From Olavius sp. associated proteobacterium Delta 1 (lineage in GTDB: Bacteria; Desulfobacterota; Desulfobacteria; Desulfobacterales; JAFDCJ01), in assembly GCA_902749685.1 (NCBI GenBank), contig CACVKW010000276.1, positions 1 through 64,000 of the forward strand: 64,000 nucleotides of DNA, in the 5' to 3' direction. This document shows positions 59,018-64,000 of this stretch, piece by piece; the first letter of the stretch is position 1; each line of letters begins with the position of its first letter. The position numbers and the translations under genes were made by a program. The notes below the pieces were generated by a model. The model did no database searches, was not told where the DNA came from, and worked only from the letters and a program-made list of their open reading frames with translations.

Positions 59018-61303
59018 ATGACACAAAATGGTTATAAACGTAAACTCACCGCCATCCTCAGCGCGGATGTCAAGGAATACAGCCGCCTGATGCGAGAGGA
59101 CGAAGAAGAGACCATTCGTACGTTAACCACTTACCGGGGGACGATGACCACACTCGTTCAGCGATACAGGGGACGGGTCGTGGACACGCCCGGGGACAAC
59201 CTTCTGGCGGAGTTTGCCAGTGTGGTGGATGCCGTCAACTCTGCGGTCGAGATCCAGCGTGAGCTGGCCGAACGAAACGCGGACTTGCCTGCCCAACGCC
59301 GGATGGAGTTTCGGATTGGCGTTAACCTCGGGGATGTCGCTGAAGAAGACGATCGCATATACGGAGACGGCGTCAATATTGCCGCCCGCGTGGAAAGCAT
59401 ATGTGAGGGTGGCGGCGTTTGCATCTCCGGCAGTGCTTATGAGCAGGTGGTGCACAAGTTAGAGTTGGAGTATGAGGATCTCGCTGAGCACGAAGTAAAA
59501 AATCTTTCAACGCCGGTTAAAGTTTACCGGATTTTATCTTACCCGGGTGCAGCCGCCCATCAAGTAATCAGAGCGAAAAAAGATACCGGCCGTACCTGGC
59601 GCAACAGGGTCCTGGCTATAGCGGTTATCCTGCTTGTGGGATCAGCGGTGGGAATCTGGCAGTTTTATATGCGGCGTCCCTCGATCGAACCAGCCTCTGT
59701 CAAGGAAATGGCGTATCCGCTGCCCGACAAATCTTCAATCGCCGTGCTGCCCTTTGCCAACATGAGTGAGGACCCGAATCAGGAATACTTTTGTGACGGG
59801 ATCACCGAAGACCTGATTACGGATCTGTCGAAGATTTCGGATCTATTCGTCATCGCCCGCAACTCAACCTTTGTTTATAAGGGCAAGCCGGTAAAAATAA
59901 AGCAGGTGGCCGAGGAACTCGGAGTTCGTTACGTGTTGGAAGGCAGTGTGCGAAAAGCTGCTAACCAAGTCCGCATTACCGCTCAGCTGATCGATGCAAC
60001 CACCGGTCATCACCTCTGGGCGGAGCGCTATACCGGTATCATGAATGACGTGTTTGCCTATCAGGATAAAATTACCCAAAAAATAGTCGATGCCCTGGCT
60101 GTAAAACTGAATGTTGATGAAAAGGTTCAACTTGCCCACAAGGATACGAATAACATCGCAGCCTATGACCTGTTCCTGAAAGGCTGGCAACATTATCTGC
60201 GATGGACACCTGAAGATTTTTTCAAAGCCATTCCCTTTTTTGAAAAAGCCGTGCAGATCGATCCGAGTTATGGGAGGGCATATGCCGCACTTGCAGCCAC
60301 GTATTGGCACGGTTCGATGTACTATCAGGGCTTAAATAAATATGGTGTGTCGATTGAAGAAGGTCTTATATTGGCGCGCGAGTACTTGGAAAGTGCCATG
60401 ACAAATCCAACATCGCTTGCTCACTATCTTGCCAGCGAGATAAATTTGCACCACTATCAATGGCAAGAGGCACGCCTTGAAGCCGAGCGCGCGTTTGCCC
60501 TGGAGCCTAACAATGCGATCAGTATTCTCCAGATGGGACGCGCTTTGACGATGATCGGTAATCCGATAAAAGGCCTTGATTTCATTCAAAAAGCGATGCG
60601 AATGGATCCCCACTATCCGGCGAGAGCCTTATACCTTCAAGGATTGGCTTACTTTGGTATGGCGGATTTTGAAAAGGCCATCCCCTTGTTTGAAAGAAGC
60701 AACCAATTGAATCCTGAAATGCTTGAAACTGCAATGATTTTAACAACCACCTACACAATCCTTGATCGTGATAGCGATGCAAGAAGAATGGTGGTCCAGC
60801 TTCACAGTAATAATACTGCTTTTATGTGGCTACCGATGCATGTTGTACGATATTACCCTTTCAAAGATCCGCAAATTGTGGATCGTTTAGTTTCGGGTTT
60901 GCTAAAATCAGGTTTGCCAACATCTCCACCTTATACTTACTACAAGATATTAGATGAAAATCGACTAACAGGAGATCAAATCAGAAAATTGGTATTCGGT
61001 CGGAAAGTAATCGGAATAGAGGTGGGAGTCGGAACCGGAGGCTTGTTTGAGCGCAGCCTCGATGGGAAAGCAAATTTTCGTGGATTTATCACCGGTTCTG
61101 ATAACGGCAAGAGCTGGATTGAAAATGATTTACTGTGTGATCAATGGCAAGAACGCTACAATGGCCATAAAATCTGCTATCCTGTTTTCGCAACCCCGAA
61201 GGTACTCCCGAGAATAAGGATGAGTACCTCAATCCTTATACCTGGGGGTTCTTTACATTTTCGGTGTTGGATTAATGCGGGTCTGGCTAAATTGAGCCCA
61301 TGA
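59018..61303 (+). CDS. Class III adenylate cyclase with TolB-like and TPR domains
   Basis: About 761 residues. Residues 10-175 form a class III nucleotide cyclase; the two metal aspartates are in LSADVKEYS and TPGDNLLAEF. A membrane helix near 205-220 (VLAIAVILLVGSAVGIW) is followed by a TolB-like/FlgO-type domain (SSIAVLPFANMSEDPNQEYF) and TPR repeats to the end. The cyclase thus lies in the cytoplasm and the TolB/TPR part across the membrane. The start at 59018 is used because the homologous copy at 62177 begins there; an ATG at 59003 is possible. Near 61187 a one-base deletion appears to change frame: the next frame reads RNPEGTPENKDEYL and SVLD, then stops at 61275, as the duplicate does. 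The last 38 residues are therefore aberrant. Confidence 0.82.
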   Translation: MTQNGYKRKLTAILSADVKEYSRLMREDEEETIRTLTTYRGTMTTLVQRYRGRVVDTPGDNLLAEFASVVDAVNSAVEIQRELAERNADLPAQRRMEFRIGVNLGDVAEEDDRIYGDGVNIAARVESICEGGGVCISGSAYEQVVHKLELEYEDLAEHEVKNLSTPVKVYRILSYPGAAAHQVIRAKKDTGRTWRNRVLAIAVILLVGSAVGIWQFYMRRPSIEPASVKEMAYPLPDKSSIAVLPFANMSEDPNQEYFCDGITEDLITDLSKISDLFVIARNSTFVYKGKPVKIKQVAEELGVRYVLEGSVRKAANQVRITAQLIDATTGHHLWAERYTGIMNDVFAYQDKITQKIVDALAVKLNVDEKVQLAHKDTNNIAAYDLFLKGWQHYLRWTPEDFFKAIPFFEKAVQIDPSYGRAYAALAATYWHGSMYYQGLNKYGVSIEEGLILAREYLESAMTNPTSLAHYLASEINLHHYQWQEARLEAERAFALEPNNAISILQMGRALTMIGNPIKGLDFIQKAMRMDPHYPARALYLQGLAYFGMADFEKAIPLFERSNQLNPEMLETAMILTTTYTILDRDSDARRMVVQLHSNNTAFMWLPMHVVRYYPFKDPQIVDRLVSGLLKSGLPTSPPYTYYKILDENRLTGDQIRKLVFGRKVIGIEVGVGTGGLFERSLDGKANFRGFITGSDNGKSWIENDLLCDQWQERYNGHKICYPVFATPKVLPRIRMSTSILIPGGSLHFRCWINAGLAKLSP

Positions 61304-61433
61304 GAGATTTAGTATCGCATGTTTATTGATCAATGATTAAATTGGGCAGCTCGATCACAAATCTAGTCGCGACCGCACATCGGCACGATCCCACATTTTT
61401 GCTGCGGACTTTTTTCTTGATTCTTTTATGGGA

Positions 61434-61460
61434 ACCATATAATATGGCAAAAAATATGGT
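61434..61460 (+). promoter_or_regulatory. VapBC promoter and palindromic operator
   Basis: ACCATAT (61434-61440) and ATATGGT (61454-61460) form a perfect inverted repeat. A consensus TATAAT lies at 61438-61443, with TTCTTG 18 nt upstream. The antitoxin-toxin complex probably binds here and represses, as is usual for type II modules. The antitoxin start follows 18 nt later. Confidence 0.65.
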
Positions 61461-61478
61461 TTTCTGGGAGAGAAGCTT

Positions 61479-61673
61479 ATGGGTAAAATAGTGAAAAAGA
61501 CAATTGAACTAAACCAGGATTACATCGATAGAGCACGTGTGATATTTGGCGTTAAAACGGAAAAGGCGGCAGTCAATAAAGCCTTGGAAATGGTAATGAT
61601 AGATGATGAGATTATTAAGGCTCACGAGCTTATCGGTGGAAAAGGGGCTGTGGTTAATGAGGTTTTTGAATGA
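61479..61673 (+). CDS. vapB: VapB-type antitoxin
   Basis: A 64-residue protein with a short N-terminal DNA-binding part (VKKTIELNQDYIDRARVIFG) of ribbon-helix-helix style and an acidic tail that should wrap the toxin. It overlaps the toxin gene by 4 nt (ATGA at 61670-61673), the standard arrangement. The GGAGAG site is good. It is predicted to neutralise the PIN RNase and autoregulate the operon. Confidence 0.82.
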   Translation: MGKIVKKTIELNQDYIDRARVIFGVKTEKAAVNKALEMVMIDDEIIKAHELIGGKGAVVNEVFE

Positions 61674-62083
61674 AATGTATGTTTGATACGAATGTTTACA
61701 TTTCTTACATTCGGGATCGGTCGCATAGCACGGAGCTCCAGCGTCGGGGTACCGTAAAATATCTTTCAGCTATTGTCCTTATGGAGCTCTGGGCTGGAAC
61801 AAAGACAAAAAAAGCAAAGAAGCTTATCGACCAACTTCAAAAACCTTATGAGAGGGCAGGGCGGATAGTTGCTCTGGGTGCAAGCAAATTCATTGCTATG
61901 GGTCAATTTTTCGCTGATCTTCCAAGCCAATATGATACGCTCGCCAAGAATGCAGGTTTTGTAAATGATGTTCATCTTGCCTTTACGACACTTTCGATGG
62001 GTGCTTTGCTCTATACAGAGGATAAAACCCATTTCCAAATTATCAAAAACAGAATGCCTTCATTAAAAGTAGAATTTATTTGA
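61670..62083 (+). CDS. vapC: VapC-type PIN-domain toxin
   Basis: A 137-residue PIN-domain RNase. Conserved acids are D6 in CMFDTNVYI, the glutamate in LMELWAG, and the aspartate in FVNDVHLAF; a TEDKTHF segment supplies the fourth. All appear intact, so the toxin should be active against RNA, commonly tRNA or rRNA. The module sits exactly between a cyclase gene and its decayed duplicate. Confidence 0.85.
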   Translation: MKCMFDTNVYISYIRDRSHSTELQRRGTVKYLSAIVLMELWAGTKTKKAKKLIDQLQKPYERAGRIVALGASKFIAMGQFFADLPSQYDTLAKNAGFVNDVHLAFTTLSMGALLYTEDKTHFQIIKNRMPSLKVEFI

Positions 62084-62176
62084 TGTTCTGTGTTTTCCGA
62101 ATTTATTCTTGCCTTTCTGTAATGATATTACGGGTTCTGCCCCCTCGCTTTTAAAGCTGAATATGCAGGCTAAGCC

Positions 62177-63263
62177 GTGACTCAAAATGGTTATAAACGT
62201 AAACTCACCGCCATCCTCAGCGCCGATGTCAAGGAATACAGCCGGCTGATGCGAGAGGATGAGGAAGAGACCATTCGCACGTTAACCGCCTACCGGGAAA
62301 CGATGGCGAGGTTTATGCAGCAGTTCCGGGGACGGGTGGTGGACGCTCCCGGGGATAACCTTCTGGCCGAGTTTGCCAGTGTGGTGGATGCCGTCAATTG
62401 TGCGGTTGAGATCCAGCGTGAATTGGCCGAACAGAATGCGGCCCTGCCTGCCCAACGCCGGATGGAATTTCGGATCTATTCGTCATCGCACGCAACTCGA
62501 CCTTTGTTTACAAGGGCAAACCGGTAAAAATAATGCAGGTGGCCGAAGAACTCGGAGTTCGTTATGTGCTGGAAGGCAGCGTGCGAAAGGCTAGTGACAA
62601 AGTCCGCATAACCGCCCAACTGATAGATGCAACTACCGGCCATCACCTTTAGGCGGAGCGCTATACCGGCATCATCGATGACGTGTTTGCCGATCAGGAT
62701 AAAATTACGAGAAAAATAGTCGATGCCCTGGCTATTAAACTGAATGTTGATGAACAGATTCAAATGGCCCGCAAGGATACGGATGACATCGCAGCTTATG
62801 ACCTGTTCCTGAAAGGCTGGGAGCATTACCTTCGATGGACATCTGAAGATTTTTTAAAGCCATTCCATTTTTTCAAAAAGCCGTGCAAATCGATTCGAAT
62901 TATAGGCGGGCCAATGCGGCGCTTGCAGCCACGTAATGGCAGGGTTCAAAACATCGTCTTGGATTGAGTGAGTTTGGCTTGTCGCAAGAAGATGGTTTTC
63001 TTTTAGCGCGTGAGTCTCTGGAAAAAGCCATGCTAAATCCGACATCGCTTGCTCACCATCTTGCCAGTGATATGAATTTACACCGTTATCAATGGCAAGC
63101 GGCACTGGTTGAAGCCGAGCGCGCAATCGCCTTAGAGCCGAACAATGCGATTATCAATCTCCAGATGGGTTACGTTTTGATAATGTCCGGCAACCCCGAT
63201 AATAAGGATGAGTATTTATATATTACTGATTTAAAGATTTTTCCATTTACACCATTGGATTAA
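62177..63263 (+). pseudogene. Decayed duplicate of the adenylate cyclase/TolB/TPR gene
   Basis: The first 95 codons closely match the gene at 59018, including LTAILSADVKEYSRLM, up to MEFRI. Then 526 nt are missing: the junction joins two TTTCGGAT words that in the intact gene lie at 59309-59316 and 59835-59842. The loss is not a multiple of three and shifts the frame. Downstream, a TAG at 62650-62652 replaces the tryptophan codon of HHLWAERY, there are further indels near 62870-62960, and most of the TPR region is missing before the conserved end NKDEYLYITD. The remaining sequence cannot make a cyclase. The upstream 40 nt are also homologous, so the whole transcription unit was duplicated. 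Confidence 0.88.
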
Positions 63264-63384
63264 TGGGGGTCCGGTTTATTTAAGTTAAAAATGATGATTG
63301 TTGCTCTAATTCAGGTACTATAAGGCGTGAAAATGCGAGCGGGCAGCCTGGCCGCCCACTCGTCCATGGTTTCGATTTTATGGG

Positions 63385-64000
63385 TTATTCCCCATCCCGG
63401 ATGTATTTCACAACAAGATCGCCGACCTTGCTGGTACCAAGCCCCATCTTTCCGGCATCCATGGTTTTCATGTCGTGCTGGATTACTTTCATCACGGCCT
63501 TTTCGACGAGGTCAGCGGCCTCACTTTCCTCCAGGTAGGTTAGCATCATTTGTCCGGCCATGATGGCGGCCAGGGGATTGATGATATTTTTTCCCGTATA
63601 TTTGGGGGCAGAGCCCCCAATGGGTTCGAATATGGCGGCACCCTCAGGGTTTATGTTCCCTCCGGCGGCAATCCCCATTCCACCCTGGATCATGGCGCCA
63701 AGGTCGGTAATGATGTCGCCGAACATGTTATCGGTTACAATTACGTCAAACCATTCCGGATTTTTAACCATCCACATGCAGATCGCATCAACATGGGCAT
63801 AATCCTGCTCAATATCCGGGTAGGTCTCACCGACCTCATGAAAAACGCGTTCCCACAGGTCGAAGGCATACGTCAGAACATTGGTTTTGCCGCAAAGGGT
63901 CAATTTTTTGTTTCGATTTTTTTTGCGGCAGCACTCAAAGGCATAGCGTATACAGCGCTCCACGCCTTTGCGGGTATTAATCGATTCCTGAACGGCAATT
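63385..64000 (-). CDS. leuB: 3-isopropylmalate dehydrogenase-like (partial, runs off the edge)
   Basis: The C-terminal 205 residues of a beta-decarboxylating dehydrogenase. The frame is open to the end of the window, starting [15 protein letters not shown]. Substrate and NAD motifs: [19 protein letters not shown] and [18 protein letters not shown]. It resembles the LeuB type of Desulfobacterota (my recollection) more than the tartrate type at 41248. It would oxidise 3-isopropylmalate in leucine synthesis. Gene symbol is tentative; homoisocitrate or isocitrate dehydrogenases are related. Confidence 0.75.
   Translation of the reverse strand, partial: IAVQESINTRKGVERCIRYAFECCRKKNRNKKLTLCGKTNVLTYAFDLWERVFHEVGETYPDIEQDYAHVDAICMWMVKNPEWFDVIVTDNMFGDIITDLGAMIQGGMGIAAGGNINPEGAAIFEPIGGSAPKYTGKNIINPLAAIMAGQMMLTYLEESEAADLVEKAVMKVIQHDMKTMDAGKMGLGTSKVGDLVVKYIRDGE

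Noticed and set aside
62650-62652. TAG codon read as pyrrolysine in the second cyclase copy
   Set aside because: The intact copy has tryptophan TGG here and the gene has other frameshifts and deletions, so it is a nonsense mutation in a pseudogene.

Overview
The window looks like chromosome of an anaerobic, probably sulfate-reducing Desulfobacterota-type bacterium, of mid-range GC. The evidence is a selenocysteine-containing SelD, two non-pyrrolysine MttB-family corrinoid methyltransferases, an AprA-like flavoprotein with a dicluster ferredoxin, a cytoplasmic molybdopterin/FeS oxidoreductase, a COG2509-type flavoprotein, hybrid histidine kinases and many class III cyclase/TolB/TPR-type sequences. 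The taxonomic call is inference. No rRNA, tRNA, CRISPR array or intact insertion sequence was recognised.

Region 1 (1-8.8 kb): a divergent methylamine-like locus. Leftward run aminotransferase, two-cluster ferredoxin and AprA-like flavoprotein. Rightward run a GntR/FCD regulator, two MttB paralogues of 489 residues each, and a THI5/NMT1-like protein without signal peptide. Back-to-back sigma70-type promoters lie between the arms. Region 2 (8.6-19.3 kb): a leftward amino-acid uptake operon (permease, ATPase, binding protein, permease, amidohydrolase), then rightward histidine ammonia-lyase, a four-cluster ferredoxin, a molybdopterin oxidoreductase and a truncated agmatinase-family gene. A second agmatinase-family relic sits at 8.6 kb. 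Together these suggest uptake, demethylation, deamination and oxidation of a quaternary-amine amino acid; a histidine betaine is one possibility.

Region 3 (19.4-31 kb): small zinc-ribbon protein, two family-3 binding proteins, REC-HD-GYP-REC regulator with a CDF transporter, small lipoprotein, two tandem LssY_C-type lipoproteins and a Cache/PAS hybrid kinase. Region 4 (31-42.3 kb): 3-hydroxyacyl-CoA-type dehydrogenase, SelD (selenoprotein), COG2509 flavoprotein, tRNA-dihydrouridine synthase, alpha/beta hydrolase, second hybrid kinase, a PA2779-family protein and a tartrate/isopropylmalate-type dehydrogenase. Region 5 (42.4-58.8 kb): sugar-acid catabolism: aldo/keto reductase, SDR, 2-hydroxyacid dehydrogenase, a carbohydrate ABC transporter with Tat-exported binding protein, IlvD/Edd dehydratase, DUF1537 four-carbon acid-sugar kinase, PdxA2-type dehydrogenase, amidase. 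Region 6 (59-64 kb): an adenylate cyclase/TolB/TPR gene and its decayed duplicate flanking a VapBC module, then a partial leuB-like gene running off the right edge.

The most unusual structure is intergenic. Many gaps contain degenerate tandem arrays with exact periods of 7, 8, 9 or 10 nt, often arranged as foldback (inverted) pairs. Examples are fifteen consecutive 7-mers at 50884-50988 and eleven consecutive 8-mers at 40336-40423. Several other short dispersed repeats accompany them. These arrays are not explained by coding, CRISPR or known IS structure that I can recognise.
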